A stretch of 64,000 nucleotides of DNA, taken from contig NZ_FNIR01000008.1 of assembly GCF_900103975.1 (NCBI RefSeq), forward strand, positions 1 to 64,000, read 5' to 3'. Below the pieces are notes generated by a model. It had not been told where the DNA came from. It searched no databases and worked only from the letters and a program-made list of their open reading frames with translations. The first letter of the stretch is position 1. Every line of letters starts with the position of its first letter. Both the position numbers and the translations under genes were made by a program. The stretch comes from Klenkia soli. Its GTDB lineage: Bacteria > Actinomycetota > Actinomycetes > Mycobacteriales > Geodermatophilaceae. This document shows positions 1-8,981 of the stretch, in pieces.

Positions 1-568
1 CGCGGCGGGGGGATTCGTGGTTGAACAGGATGCCGTTGACGGCGTAGGTGTCGTAGGCCTCGCGGTAGTTGCGGGTGGCCCAGTAGGCGTAGAGCTTGGC
101 CACGCCGTAGGGGGAGCGGGGCCAGAAGGGGGTGTTCTCGTCCTGCGGCGGCGGGGTCGCCCCGAACATCTCCGAGCTGCTGGCCTGGTAGATGCGGGTG
201 CGGACCTTGGCTGCTCGCACTGCTTCGAGCAGGCGCATGGCGGCGATGCCGGTGACGTCGCCGGTGAACACGGGCTGGTCGAAGGAGACGCGGACGTGGG
301 ACTGGGCGCCCAGGTTGTAGACCTCGTCGGGGTTGACCTCGTGGAGCAGGTTGATGAGGGTGACGCCGTCGGTGAGGTCACCGTGGTGCAGGTACAGGTT
401 GCGCCCTGAGGTGTGGGGGTCCTGGTAGATGCCGTCCAGGCGCTCGGTGTTGAAGGAGGAGGAGCGGCGGACGATGCCGTGGACCTCGTAGCCCTTGCCC
501 AGCAGCAGCTCGGCCAGGTAGGAGCCGTCCTGCCCGGTGATACCGGTGATCAGCGCAGACTTCGCCAC
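1..568 (-). CDS. gmd: GDP-mannose 4,6-dehydratase (partial, N-terminal part)
   Basis: About 189 N-terminal codons are present; the rest lies beyond the left edge. The enzyme is a cytoplasmic NADP-dependent short-chain dehydrogenase that turns GDP-mannose into GDP-4-keto-6-deoxymannose. The product shows the Rossmann motif [12 protein letters not shown] right after the start, then [30 protein letters not shown] and the Tyr/Lys catalytic stretch [12 protein letters not shown], all typical of Gmd. The start is taken as GTG at 568 because the first beta strand (AKSALITG) begins directly after it. The gene is divergent from the glycosyltransferase cluster. The next enzyme of the pathway, fcl, is encoded 2.5 kb away on the other strand, so together they should make GDP-L-fucose for the surface polysaccharide. 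Confidence 0.95.
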   Translation of the reverse strand, partial: MAKSALITGITGQDGSYLAELLLGKGYEVHGIVRRSSSFNTERLDGIYQDPHTSGRNLYLHHGDLTDGVTLINLLHEVNPDEVYNLGAQSHVRVSFDQPVFTGDVTGIAAMRLLEAVRAAKVRTRIYQASSSEMFGATPPPQDENTPFWPRSPYGVAKLYAYWATRNYREAYDTYAVNGILFNHESPRR

Positions 569-769
569 TGGCGCTCCCGAGGAGAGGGTCCCGGGATGGA
601 TCGGGACGTTCGCGGGCCAGCCTAGGCGGAGCCACCCCCTGCCCCGCCGCGACGCGTCGGGGACGCCACCCCACCGAGGGAGCTCCGGCCCGGCGACCCC
701 CCGGAGCCCGCCGGGGTCGGGGAGACTCCACCGGTCGGCCGGGTCCTCCGGCCGGGGAGGAGAGCCATC

Positions 770-1906
770 GTGGACGACGTCCGACCCCGGGTCGTCTGGT
801 TCTCCCGGACCTACGGCTACCGCGGCGACCTCATGTACTTCGGCCCCCTGCTGGCCGGTGTCGCGGCGCAGCTGCCGGGGACCGCGGTCCCGGTCGGCCA
901 CGACGAACCCGTCGAGCGGCACCCCGACGTCCCCCTCCGTCCGCTCCTGCGGTCCTGGTGGGTGCCCCTGCGCAGCCGCCGCGGCGAGGAGGCCCCGAGG
1001 TTCCCCGTCCCGCGACCGAGCACCGTCCTGCGGCTGTGGCGCACCCGGCCCGACGTCGCGGTGTGCCTGGAGTTCACCCCCGTCGCCCTGCTGGGCATGG
1101 TGATCGCCCGACTGCGCCGGGCCAGGGTGCTGCTGCTGGTCGAGAACGACCCACGCTTTCGCGGCGCCCCGCCGACCGGCCGCGCCGTCGAGGTCAAGCG
1201 CCGTGCCGCCCGCCTGGCGACCACCGTGCTGACCAGCAACGACGAGGGCGCCCGCTACGTCGTCGACGACCTCGGCGTCCCGGCCGGGCGCGTGCGGGTG
1301 GGCGCCTACCTCACCTCGGCCCCACCCGGTGGGCCCACTCCCGCGCCGCCGGTGGACGACGTCGTCCGGCTGCTCTTCCTGAACTCGGTCACCGAGCGGA
1401 AGGGGATCCTGCCCCTGGTGCGCTCCCTCGCCGCGCTGGGCCCCACCGCCCGGCCCTGGCGGCTGGACGTCGTCGGCGGCGGGCCGCTGGTCGCCGAGGT
1501 CGCCCGGACGGCCGCCGACCTCGGCGTGGACGACCGGGTGCGCCTGCACGGCCCGGTGGACTACGACGACATCTGGGCGCACTACGCGGACTGCCACGTC
1601 GTGGTCTGCCCGACCGACGGCGACTACCGGTCCCTGGCCGGCTTCGAGGCGGTCACCAGCGGGCGGCCGGCCCTGCTGTCGGTCCACGACGGCGCTGCCG
1701 CCGAGCTGGCCCGGAGCGGGGCGGCCGTCGTCCTCCTCGACCCCCGCACCGAGGACGGCGTGGCCACCGCCCTCGACGAGCTGCTCGGCACCCCCGGCCG
1801 GGTCGAGGAGCTCCTGGCCCGGGCGGCCACGCCCCCCGCCGGGTTCACCGCGGCGGACACCGTCGCCACCGTCGTCGCCGCCGTCCACGCCACGCAGGAG
1901 CACTGA
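770..1906 (+). CDS. Glycosyltransferase, GT4-like
   Basis: A 378-residue GT-B fold glycosyltransferase that should add a sugar to a lipid-linked polysaccharide repeat unit at the inner face of the membrane. The C-terminal half carries the recognisable family features: [14 protein letters not shown], the nucleotide-binding region [11 protein letters not shown], and [12 protein letters not shown] in place of the usual E-x7-E donor-site motif. The N-terminal acceptor half is poorly conserved. The GTG start at 770 follows a good ribosome site, ggggagga. The stop lies one base before the next start, so it is the first gene of a co-transcribed run with the second glycosyltransferase, fcl and the acetyltransferase. 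Donor and acceptor sugars cannot be read from the sequence. Confidence 0.8.
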   Translation: MDDVRPRVVWFSRTYGYRGDLMYFGPLLAGVAAQLPGTAVPVGHDEPVERHPDVPLRPLLRSWWVPLRSRRGEEAPRFPVPRPSTVLRLWRTRPDVAVCLEFTPVALLGMVIARLRRARVLLLVENDPRFRGAPPTGRAVEVKRRAARLATTVLTSNDEGARYVVDDLGVPAGRVRVGAYLTSAPPGGPTPAPPVDDVVRLLFLNSVTERKGILPLVRSLAALGPTARPWRLDVVGGGPLVAEVARTAADLGVDDRVRLHGPVDYDDIWAHYADCHVVVCPTDGDYRSLAGFEAVTSGRPALLSVHDGAAAELARSGAAVVLLDPRTEDGVATALDELLGTPGRVEELLARAATPPAGFTAADTVATVVAAVHATQEH

Positions 1907-1907
1907 C

Positions 1908-3122
1908 ATGACGACCTCCGCCGCCGGCCCGTCGACCCGCTACCGGGTGCGCCGGATCGTGCACGTGTACCTGCGGCCCGCCTCGTTCAGCACGGGTGGG
2001 GTGAACCGGGCCGCGCAGCAGTGGGCGGCCCGCATGGCCGACCACACCGGCCTGCCGACGGTCTACGTGCAGGCCGCCGGGGGGTTCGAGGGCCGGCTGG
2101 TCGAGGCCCCGGGGCTCGAGCACCGCACCCTGGCCACCCTGGGGGGCGGTCGGCAGACCATGCTCCCGCGCGGGCTCGGCCGGCTGCTGCAGGCCGGTGA
2201 CCTGGTCTACCTGCACGAGGGCTGGACGCCGTCCAACCTGGTGATCGCGGCCTGGTGCCGCCGCCGGCGCATCCCCTACGTCGTCATGCCGCACGGGGTC
2301 TACGAGCGCAGCATCGTGCAGGCCTCCAGCCTGCTGCGACCCCGGACGTGGCTCGAGCGGCCAACCCTGGAGCGTGCCGCCGGCGTCCACCTCTACTTCG
2401 CCTCCGAGCGGGCGCACCTGGCCGACGTCGCCCCGCGCGCCCGGGCCTTCGCCGCCCCCACGGGCCGGGCGGTGCAGGACGGGCCCCTGGTGGCCGACCG
2501 GCACCCGTACGTGGCGTGGCTGGGCCGGTACGACATCCGGCACAAGGGCATCGACGTGCTGCTCGACGGCGTGGCCTCGCTCCCGGAGGAGCAGCGCCCG
2601 CAGCTGCGCATGGTGGGCCAGGACCACCTCGGCGACCGGGCGAGGGTGCGGGACCGGGTGGCGCAGCAGGGCCTGGCGCCCTGGGTGACCGTGGAGGACG
2701 AGCTGCCGCACGAGGAGGCCGGCCGCTTCCTCGGCGAGGCCCGGGCCTTCGTCCACACCCCGCGGTGGGAGTGCCTGCCCACCACGGTCCTCGAGGCGCT
2801 CGAGCGCGGGACGCCGACGCTGCTGACCGACACCGCGCACGTGGCCGGCCTGCTGGGGGACGCCGGGTTGGTCACCGTGGTCCCGCTGGAACCCGCCGCG
2901 ATCGGCGAGGCGCTGCACGCCGCCGCCGCCGCGGCCGACGACCCGGCAGCGGCGCAGCGCCGTCGAGCCGGGCTCGCCGAGAGCCTGGCCTGGGAGCGCA
3001 GCCTCGGGGACTGGGCGGCGGCCCTGGCGGCTGCGGGCATCGACCTGCCCCGCCGCCTGGGAGACTCCGGTGCGGCCCCGCTCGTGGGGGACCGTCGCGG
3101 CACCGAGGAGGACGCAGGATGA
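1908..3122 (+). CDS. Glycosyltransferase family 4
   Basis: A 404-residue GT-B glycosyltransferase. Visible motifs are [13 protein letters not shown] near the N-terminus, [10 protein letters not shown], the start of the donor domain [18 protein letters not shown], and [18 protein letters not shown], the E-x7-E type site that binds the nucleotide sugar. It starts one base after the preceding glycosyltransferase stops and its own stop overlaps the fcl start (ATGA), so expression is almost certainly coupled. It should act in the cytoplasm on the undecaprenyl-linked repeat unit. The sugar specificity is unknown; a fucosyl or mannosyl transfer would fit the neighbours but is only inference. Confidence 0.85.
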   Translation: MTTSAAGPSTRYRVRRIVHVYLRPASFSTGGVNRAAQQWAARMADHTGLPTVYVQAAGGFEGRLVEAPGLEHRTLATLGGGRQTMLPRGLGRLLQAGDLVYLHEGWTPSNLVIAAWCRRRRIPYVVMPHGVYERSIVQASSLLRPRTWLERPTLERAAGVHLYFASERAHLADVAPRARAFAAPTGRAVQDGPLVADRHPYVAWLGRYDIRHKGIDVLLDGVASLPEEQRPQLRMVGQDHLGDRARVRDRVAQQGLAPWVTVEDELPHEEAGRFLGEARAFVHTPRWECLPTTVLEALERGTPTLLTDTAHVAGLLGDAGLVTVVPLEPAAIGEALHAAAAAADDPAAAQRRRAGLAESLAWERSLGDWAAALAAAGIDLPRRLGDSGAAPLVGDRRGTEEDAG

Positions 3123-4084
3123 GCATCGCACCGTTGGACCGGTCTGCCCGCACGTACGTGGCCGGGCACCGTGGGCTGGTGGGTGGTGCGGTGCTGGCCC
3201 ACCTGCAGGCGGAGGGGTTCACCGACCTGGTGACGGCGACGTCGGCGGAGGTGGACCTGCGCGACCGGGGCGCGGTGGAGGCGTTCTTCGACCGGGAGCG
3301 GCCGGCCACGGTGGTGCTGGCCGCGGCGAAGGTCGGCGGGATCCTGGCCAATGCCACGTACCCGGCGGACTTCTTCTCCGACAACATTCGGATCCAGACC
3401 AACGTGCTGGACGCCGCGGCGGCCACCGGTACCGAGCGGTTGCTGTTCCTGGGCTCCTCGTGCATCTACCCGAAGTTCGCCGAGCAGCCGATCCGGGAGG
3501 ACTCGTTGCTGACCGGGTTGCTGGAGCCGACCAACGACGCCTACGCGATCGCCAAGATCGCCGGGGTGCTGCAGGTGCAGGCGCTGCGCCGCCAGCACGG
3601 GGTGCACTACATCTCGGCGATGCCGACCAACCTGTACGGCCCGGGGGACAACTTCAACCCCGAGGGCTCCCACGTGCTGCCGGGGTTGATCCGCCGGTTC
3701 GAGGCCGCCCGCCTGGACGGGGACCCGACGGTGACGGTGTGGGGCACCGGCACGCCGCGGCGGGAGTTCCTGCACGTCAGTGATCTGGCGCGGGCGTGCG
3801 TGCACCTGCTGGAGAACTACGACGACGGCGCGCCGGTGAACATCGGGGTGGGGGAGGACCTGCCCATCGCCGAGCTGGCCCAGCTGGTGGCCGACACGGT
3901 GGGGTACACCGGTGAGCTGGTGTTCGACACCACCAAGCCCGACGGCACCCCCCGCAAGCTGCTGGACGTCTCGACCATCCACGGACTGGGCTGGCGGGCG
4001 GAGATCGGCCTGCGCGAGGGCCTGGCGGCCACGGTCGCCTGGTACCGCGAGCAGCTGGCCGCCGGCACCGTGCGGGCCTCCTGA
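3119..4084 (+). CDS. fcl: GDP-L-fucose synthase
   Basis: A 321-residue NADPH-dependent epimerase/reductase that converts GDP-4-keto-6-deoxymannose into GDP-L-fucose. The start is ATG at 3119, overlapping the upstream stop; it yields the Rossmann motif VAGHRGLVGGAVLAHL. Diagnostic segments follow: AAKVGGILANATYPADF, LFLGSSCIYPKFAEQPI, the Tyr/Lys pair in NDAYAIAKIAG, and MPTNLYGPGDNF. Length matches the family (about 310-320). It complements gmd at the left edge. By eye the gene uses more G-ended codons than its neighbours, which prefer C-ended ones. The acetyltransferase start overlaps its stop. Confidence 0.95.
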   Translation: MSIAPLDRSARTYVAGHRGLVGGAVLAHLQAEGFTDLVTATSAEVDLRDRGAVEAFFDRERPATVVLAAAKVGGILANATYPADFFSDNIRIQTNVLDAAAATGTERLLFLGSSCIYPKFAEQPIREDSLLTGLLEPTNDAYAIAKIAGVLQVQALRRQHGVHYISAMPTNLYGPGDNFNPEGSHVLPGLIRRFEAARLDGDPTVTVWGTGTPRREFLHVSDLARACVHLLENYDDGAPVNIGVGEDLPIAELAQLVADTVGYTGELVFDTTKPDGTPRKLLDVSTIHGLGWRAEIGLREGLAATVAWYREQLAAGTVRAS

Positions 4085-4641
4085 TGGCCGACCGCCCGCG
4101 GGTGATCGACCTGTCCGCTGCGCCGGGATCGGGGGAGTCCTGGGATGCCCCGGCCTGGAAGGTCTACCTCTGGGGCCTGGCCGAGGTGCTGCTGGTCAGC
4201 AACCCGCTGCAGATCTCGTCCCGGCTGCGCCGGGCCGTGCTGGTCGCCTTCGGCGCCCGGATCGGCGAGGGCGTGCTGCTGCGCCCCCGGCTGCGCGTGC
4301 GCTTCCCGTGGAAGCTGACCGTCGGTGACCGCTCCTGGATCGGCGAGGACGTCTGGCTGCACAACCAGGACCAGCTGACGATCGGTGCCGACGCCGTGGT
4401 CAGCCAGGGGAGTTTCATCACGACGGGTTCGCACGCCCACCGCACCGACATGGCGCTCATCACCCGACCGGTGGTCATCGAGGACGGCGCCTGGGTGACC
4501 GCCCGCTGCGTGGTCACCGGCGGCAGCCGGATCGGCGTCTCGGCCCTGGTCACCCCCGGCACGGTCGTCGCCGGCGAGGTGCCGGCCGGCATGGTCTTCG
4601 GCGGCTCGCCCGGCGAGGTGCGCGGCCCCCGGTTCCGGTGA
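4084..4641 (+). CDS. WcaF-like hexapeptide-repeat acetyltransferase
   Basis: A 185-residue left-handed beta-helix acetyltransferase of the colanic-acid WcaF type, expected to O-acetylate a sugar of the polysaccharide using acetyl-CoA. The N-terminal segment (WDAPAWKVYLWGLAEVLLV) is the usual amphipathic lead-in; hexapeptide turns begin at IGEGVLLRPR and continue through IGEDVWLHNQ, IGADAVVSQG and IGVSALVTPG. The candidate catalytic histidine sits in TTGSHAHRTD. The start overlaps the fcl stop (TGATG), placing it last in the four-gene run. Acetyl transfer is well supported; the sugar acceptor is not known. Confidence 0.85.
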   Translation: MADRPRVIDLSAAPGSGESWDAPAWKVYLWGLAEVLLVSNPLQISSRLRRAVLVAFGARIGEGVLLRPRLRVRFPWKLTVGDRSWIGEDVWLHNQDQLTIGADAVVSQGSFITTGSHAHRTDMALITRPVVIEDGAWVTARCVVTGGSRIGVSALVTPGTVVAGEVPAGMVFGGSPGEVRGPRFR

Positions 4642-4718
4642 CCCGCACGGGCGTCCCGGCTCACCCGGTAGGGGTGCAGGGGGATCACGGAGTGCTCGAG
4701 CCGTGCCACGCTCCGTAC

Positions 4719-5306
4719 ATGCATGTGGCATTCGTGTGCACGGGCAACATCTGCCGCTCCGCCCTGGCCGAGCGGCTCACCACGGCGTTCGCCGAGGAGC
4801 TCGGTCGCTGCGACCTGACGGCCAGCAGCTCCGGCACCTCCGCCGTCGTCGGCTCGGGCATGGACCCGCACGCCGCCGAGGCCCTGCTGGAGCTGGGCGG
4901 TGCGCCCGGGGCCTTCCGGGCCCGGCAGTTCGTCCCGGCGCACGTCGAGCAGGCGGACCTGGTGCTGACCATGACCCGGGCCCACCGCCGCGACGTGCTG
5001 CAGCGGGCCCCCCGCGGCATGTCCCGCACCTTCACCCTGCTGGAGGCGGCCGACCTGCTGAGCCTGCTCCCCGTGGACCTCCCGCTGCCCCAGCCCGACG
5101 ACCTCGGTGCCCGCGGTACCGCGCTGGTCGCGGCCCTGGCCCGCACCCGCGCAGCCCGCGGACTGGTGGCCCGGGAGGACGACGACGTGCTCGACCCGAT
5201 CGGCCGCCCGGCCGACGTCCACCTGGCGGTGGCCGACCGCATCGCCGATGCCTTGTTCCCCCTCCTGCAGACGCTGACCGGGCTGCGGACCCCCGCGGCC
5301 GCCTGA
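4719..5306 (+). CDS. Low-molecular-weight protein-tyrosine phosphatase
   Basis: A 195-residue phosphatase with the P-loop CTGNICRS at residues 7-14 (C-x5-R) and an acidic DPIG segment near the C-terminus as general-acid candidate. I chose ATG 4719 because it places the catalytic Cys at residue 7, as in the family; the frame is open further upstream but nothing conserved is there. Wzb-type phosphatases reverse the tyrosine autophosphorylation of capsule kinases, and the kinase gene lies immediately downstream on the opposite strand. The two stops are separated by a long perfect hairpin. The inferred role is control of chain length or export. Confidence 0.92.
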   Translation: MHVAFVCTGNICRSALAERLTTAFAEELGRCDLTASSSGTSAVVGSGMDPHAAEALLELGGAPGAFRARQFVPAHVEQADLVLTMTRAHRRDVLQRAPRGMSRTFTLLEAADLLSLLPVDLPLPQPDDLGARGTALVAALARTRAARGLVAREDDDVLDPIGRPADVHLAVADRIADALFPLLQTLTGLRTPAAA

Positions 5307-5307
5307 C

Positions 5308-5370
5308 CCCGGTACGCACGACGGCGCCCCACCTCCTCGCCGGAGGTGGGGCGCCGTCGTGCGTACCGGG
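5308..5370. terminator. Bidirectional terminator hairpin with 29-bp perfect stem
   Basis: Bases 5308-5336 are the exact reverse complement of 5342-5370, with a five-base loop. It sits between the stops of the convergent phosphatase and kinase genes, so it can terminate transcription from both sides. No clear U-tract follows, as is common in high-GC actinobacteria. The stem is unusually long and flawless. Confidence 0.9.
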
Positions 5371-5375
5371 ATGGA

Positions 5376-7277
5376 TCAGCGGCGGCTGCGACCCAGGAAC
5401 GAGCGGGTCTCGCGAGGCTTGACGACCGCCACCCGCTGCTGCGGGTAGGTCGGCGCGTCGGGTCCGGCGATCGCCGGCCGCGGCGGCACCGGCGAGGGCG
5501 CGGGCGCCGGCTCCGGCTCGGGCTCGGGCTCGGCAGGGGTCTCCGCCGCCGTGGGGTGCTCGTCGTCCGCGGACCACTGCTCCGGCCAGCCGGCGCTGTC
5601 GTCCGGGGTGGCCGGGTCCAGCTCCTGCTCGACACGGGGCTCGACGTAGGGCTCGACGTGGGGCTCGACGGGGACCGGTGCCGCGGGTACGGCCACCGGC
5701 GCGACCGGGGCCGTGCCGCGGCCGGCTGCGGCCTGCACGCGCCCGGGGCGGGCGGGGCGGTCGGCGGGCACCGGGCCCGGCGAGGCCGGGGTCGGGCGGT
5801 CGGCGGCGGCCGTGGTGGTGGCCCCCGAGGTCGCCTTCCCGGCCTTGGCCGCGGCCTTCGCCGTGCGGGCCGTCGACCGCCGGTGGGCCAGCCGGGCGAA
5901 GGGGCCGGCGCCGGGCGCGGGGTCCTCGCCGTAGTGGTACGTGTAGCCCAGGCCCTCGTTGCCGGCCGCACGGCGCGGCACGAAGGTGAAGACCGTGCCC
6001 AGGGTGCGCGCACCCACCCGCTCGAGGGTGCGGGCTGCGGTGGTCAGCTCCTGGGTCGTGGTCTGGCCGTACCGGACGCAGAGCACGACCCCGTCGGTCG
6101 AGGGGGCCAGGCCACCGGCGTCGGAGACCGGCAGCAGCGGCGGGCCGTCCAGCAGGACGACGTCGGCCCGGTCGAGCAGGTCGGCCAGCACCCGCTGCAT
6201 CTGCCCCGACGCCAGCAGTTCGCTGGGGTTGGGCGGCGTGGGGCCGGCGGCGAGCACCTGCAGGGACCCGTCGCCCACCGGCTGCAGGACGTCGTCCAGG
6301 CCGGCCGAGCCGTTGAGCACGCTGGTGAGGCCGGCGCCGCTGACCAGCCCGAGGTACCGGGTGACCCGGGGTCGGCGGAGGTCGGCCTCGACGAGCACCA
6401 CCCGGCGACCGGCGGCGGTGAGCGCGATGGCCAGGTTGACCGCGACGGTGGTCTTGCCCTCGCCGGGCAGCGAGCTGCTGACCAGGACGGTGCGGGGCGG
6501 GGAGTCGACGTCGACGAAGTCCATGCTGGTGCGCAGCTGGCGGAAGGACTCGGCGCTGGGCGCCTCGCGGTCGTGCAGCACCGACTTGTCGGCCGACAGC
6601 TGGTCGTCCAGCGGGATGACGCCCAGCCCGGGCCCGCGGCCCAGCTCGGCGGCCTGGTCGCTGGTGCGGATCCGGGTGTCGGTGCGGTGCCGCAGCAGCA
6701 CGAGGCCGCAGCCGAGCACGAATCCCAGCACCAGACCGATCACCAGGTCCTGCGCGGGCTTGGGGCTGCTGGGGGCCGCCGGCAGCTCCGGGGGGGCGAT
6801 GACCGCCACCCGGATGGGCGACGTCGTCTGCCCCTCGGGCGTCTCGATCGCCCCGATGAGGCTGTTGAACTGCTGGCCGATCGACTCGGCGATCGCCTGC
6901 GCCCGGGCGGGCGACGGGTCGGTCACGGTGACGTCGAGGATGACGGTGTCCGGGACGACGGAGGCGCTGATCTCACCGGCCAGCTCGTCGGCGGTCATGT
7001 CCAGGTCGAGGTCGTCGACCACGGCCTGGGCCAGCTGCAGGTCGGTCAGGTAGGAGGCGTAGGAGGAGACGCGCGCCTGGGCCAGCTGGCTGCCCTGCAC
7101 GGCGCCCGCGACGTCGTCCGTGGTGTTCGTCGTCGAGACGAACAACCGGGTGTCGGCGGTGTACATCGGCGTGCTGGCCAGCACGATCCCGGCGGCGACG
7201 GCGGCGCCGACGAGCGTGGACAGCACGACGACCCACCAGCCCGCGCGCAGCACGCGCCATGTCTGCTGCAGGTCCAC
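5376..7277 (-). CDS. Polysaccharide co-polymerase/tyrosine autokinase (Wzz-BY-kinase fusion)
   Basis: A 633-residue inner-membrane protein. Residues 1-200 form a Wzz chain-length domain with transmembrane segments near 14-34 and 177-196. Residues 210-435 form a BY-kinase with Walker A SSLPGEGKTT (about 268-277), Walker A' VVLVEADLRRP and Walker B VVLLDGPPLL. A Tyr cluster (YTYHYG) lies at about 445-450. The last 175 residues or so are a Pro/Ala/Glu-rich tail with short tandem repeats, much longer than in typical Wzc or CapB proteins. The protein should control polymer length and export and be dephosphorylated by the convergent phosphatase. The ATG at 7277 puts the first membrane segment at the expected place. 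Confidence 0.92.
   Translation of the reverse strand: MDLQQTWRVLRAGWWVVVLSTLVGAAVAAGIVLASTPMYTADTRLFVSTTNTTDDVAGAVQGSQLAQARVSSYASYLTDLQLAQAVVDDLDLDMTADELAGEISASVVPDTVILDVTVTDPSPARAQAIAESIGQQFNSLIGAIETPEGQTTSPIRVAVIAPPELPAAPSSPKPAQDLVIGLVLGFVLGCGLVLLRHRTDTRIRTSDQAAELGRGPGLGVIPLDDQLSADKSVLHDREAPSAESFRQLRTSMDFVDVDSPPRTVLVSSSLPGEGKTTVAVNLAIALTAAGRRVVLVEADLRRPRVTRYLGLVSGAGLTSVLNGSAGLDDVLQPVGDGSLQVLAAGPTPPNPSELLASGQMQRVLADLLDRADVVLLDGPPLLPVSDAGGLAPSTDGVVLCVRYGQTTTQELTTAARTLERVGARTLGTVFTFVPRRAAGNEGLGYTYHYGEDPAPGAGPFARLAHRRSTARTAKAAAKAGKATSGATTTAAADRPTPASPGPVPADRPARPGRVQAAAGRGTAPVAPVAVPAAPVPVEPHVEPYVEPRVEQELDPATPDDSAGWPEQWSADDEHPTAAETPAEPEPEPEPAPAPSPVPPRPAIAGPDAPTYPQQRVAVVKPRETRSFLGRSRR
5628..5675 (-). 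repeat. Four 12-bp tandem repeats inside the kinase tail
   Basis: Four near-identical 12-mers beginning ctcgac lie head to tail at 5628, 5640, 5652 and 5664. On the coding strand they encode repeated VEPx units (VEPH, VEPY, VEPR). One unit contains a Tyr. Such repeats can change in number by slippage, altering tail length. Confidence 0.8.
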
Positions 7278-7496
7278 GTGGGTCCTCTCCGCTGGTGACT
7301 GTCCACCCGGCGTACGTCACCCGGTGTGGCCGCTCGTCCTGCGGCGGCCTGTCGACGCTGTTCTCGGTCGATCGTGCCCGCAGGTACAAGATCCCACAGA
7401 CGCCGTCACCCGTACGGGTGGCCTCGTCCGCCGTGGCTCACCGGCGCGGCCGCCCCGCCGTCCTAGGCTGCTGCCGACCCACGACAGGACAGGTGC

Positions 7497-8981
7497 ATGG
7501 AGAGCGCACGAGGCACGACGGACGCGGAGCGGCCGGCCCCCGTCGTGGGGTCGTTCCCCCTCGGTGCGCTCAGCGCGCTGCTGTTCTGCTTCGCCGTGCC
7601 CGGCTACGTCGTCCTCGCCACCCCCGATCCGGTGAACCGGGCCTGGCCCGGGGCCCTGCTCGTCGCGGTCCTGGTCGGGCTGCGCTACGCCTGGATCGTC
7701 GGCCGGGGCGAGCAGCGGCTGATCGAGATGACCGTCTGGCTGTTCACCTACGTCTTCCTCGGCCTGGCCCCCCTGGTGCAGCTGCGCGAGGGGATCTCGC
7801 CGGGCACCACCCCGCGCACCTTCGCCACCCTCGTCCCCGAGTCCTTCCTGGTCGTCGGGCTGGGGTCGCTGGCCTTCCTGGTCGGCGGCCTGCTGCGCGC
7901 CGTGCGGCCGGGCGGCCCGTGGCGGCCACGGGTCCGCCGCCCGGTCGCCGTGGTCGAACCGCCGACGACCGGCATCCCGCGCCCGATCTGGCTGCTGGGG
8001 CTCGGGTCCCTGCTGCTCACCGCCTACTACCTGGTCAACGTCGCCCCGGCGTTGTTCACTGACGCCACCACGTTGAACCGGCAGTCGTTCACCGTGTGGC
8101 CCAACACGGCCACCCAGGGGATCGTCAACGCCCTGGCGATCATGCCGATCCTGGTGACGGTGGTGGCCCTGACGCTGCTCCGGCTCCGTCGGCCCCGGCC
8201 GGAGTGGACGCTGGCCGAGAAGGCCCTCCACCTGGCGACCGTGCTGGCCCTGGTGGCCACGGTCAACCCGCTCAACAGCGCGCGCTACGTCTTCGGCACG
8301 GTCGCCCTCGCCCTGGCCGGCGCGGTGGGCCTCTACGCCACCGCCCGCCGGTTCCGGCTGGTGGCGGTGGGTGCGATCGTGGGGCTGCTGGTGATCTTCC
8401 CCGTCGCGGACGCGTTCCGGACCGCGAACACCGGCGAGCAGGTCGTCTCCCCGGTCACCGCCCTGCAGAGCGGTGACTTCGACGCCTTCGCCCAGATCGA
8501 CAACACGCTGCTCTACGTCCAGGAGTACGGCACCACCCAGGGCCGGCAGGCGCTCGGCGTGGTGCTGTTCTGGGTCCCGCGCGCCTACTGGCCCGACAAG
8601 CCCGACGACACCGGCGTCCTGCTGGCGACCTTCCGCGACTACGACTTCCAGAACCTGTCCGCACCCTTGTGGTCGGAGCTGTTCATCAACGGCGGGTGGC
8701 TGGCCGTCGGCCTGGGCGGCCTGGTGTTCGGCTGGTGGGCGCGCGGGCGGGACGACGGGATCGTCACGCGGCTGCGGCGCAGCCGGGCACCCGGGGTGCT
8801 GGGCTGCATCCTGCCGTTCTACTTCGTCTTCCTGCTGCGCGGCTCGCTGCTGCAGGCGATGGCCAACCTCGTGGTCATGCTGGCCTGCGCCTGGTTCGCC
8901 GACCGGGCCGTGCGCAGCCGGTTGGGCGCCGAACCCGACGACCTGCCCGCGGCCGAGCCGGTCGGCAGCCAGGCGTCGTGA
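7497..8981 (+). CDS. Wzy-like O-antigen/capsule polymerase
   Basis: A 494-residue multi-spanning membrane protein with about a dozen hydrophobic segments. A larger extracytoplasmic loop follows the segment at about residue 290-310. The stretch FWVPRAYWPDKPDDTGVLL followed by SAPLWSELFINGGWLAVGLGG is typical of the actinobacterial polymerase type, where the conserved E/N-G-G segment precedes the last helices. It should polymerise undecaprenyl-linked repeat units on the outer face. The ATG at 7497 begins a short polar N-terminus before the first helix. It is divergent from the kinase gene, and its stop overlaps the GTG of the next glycosyltransferase. Wzy proteins are recognised mainly by topology, so the family call is good but not certain. 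Confidence 0.75.
   Translation: MESARGTTDAERPAPVVGSFPLGALSALLFCFAVPGYVVLATPDPVNRAWPGALLVAVLVGLRYAWIVGRGEQRLIEMTVWLFTYVFLGLAPLVQLREGISPGTTPRTFATLVPESFLVVGLGSLAFLVGGLLRAVRPGGPWRPRVRRPVAVVEPPTTGIPRPIWLLGLGSLLLTAYYLVNVAPALFTDATTLNRQSFTVWPNTATQGIVNALAIMPILVTVVALTLLRLRRPRPEWTLAEKALHLATVLALVATVNPLNSARYVFGTVALALAGAVGLYATARRFRLVAVGAIVGLLVIFPVADAFRTANTGEQVVSPVTALQSGDFDAFAQIDNTLLYVQEYGTTQGRQALGVVLFWVPRAYWPDKPDDTGVLLATFRDYDFQNLSAPLWSELFINGGWLAVGLGGLVFGWWARGRDDGIVTRLRRSRAPGVLGCILPFYFVFLLRGSLLQAMANLVVMLACAWFADRAVRSRLGAEPDDLPAAEPVGSQAS

Noticed and set aside
5628-5675. Short tandem repeats considered as a CRISPR-like array.
   Set aside because: Units are 12 bases without spacers and lie in frame inside a protein-coding gene.
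7440-7496. TAGGCT upstream of the polymerase gene considered as a -10 box.
   Set aside because: No acceptable -35 box at 16-19 bases could be found, so no promoter is claimed.
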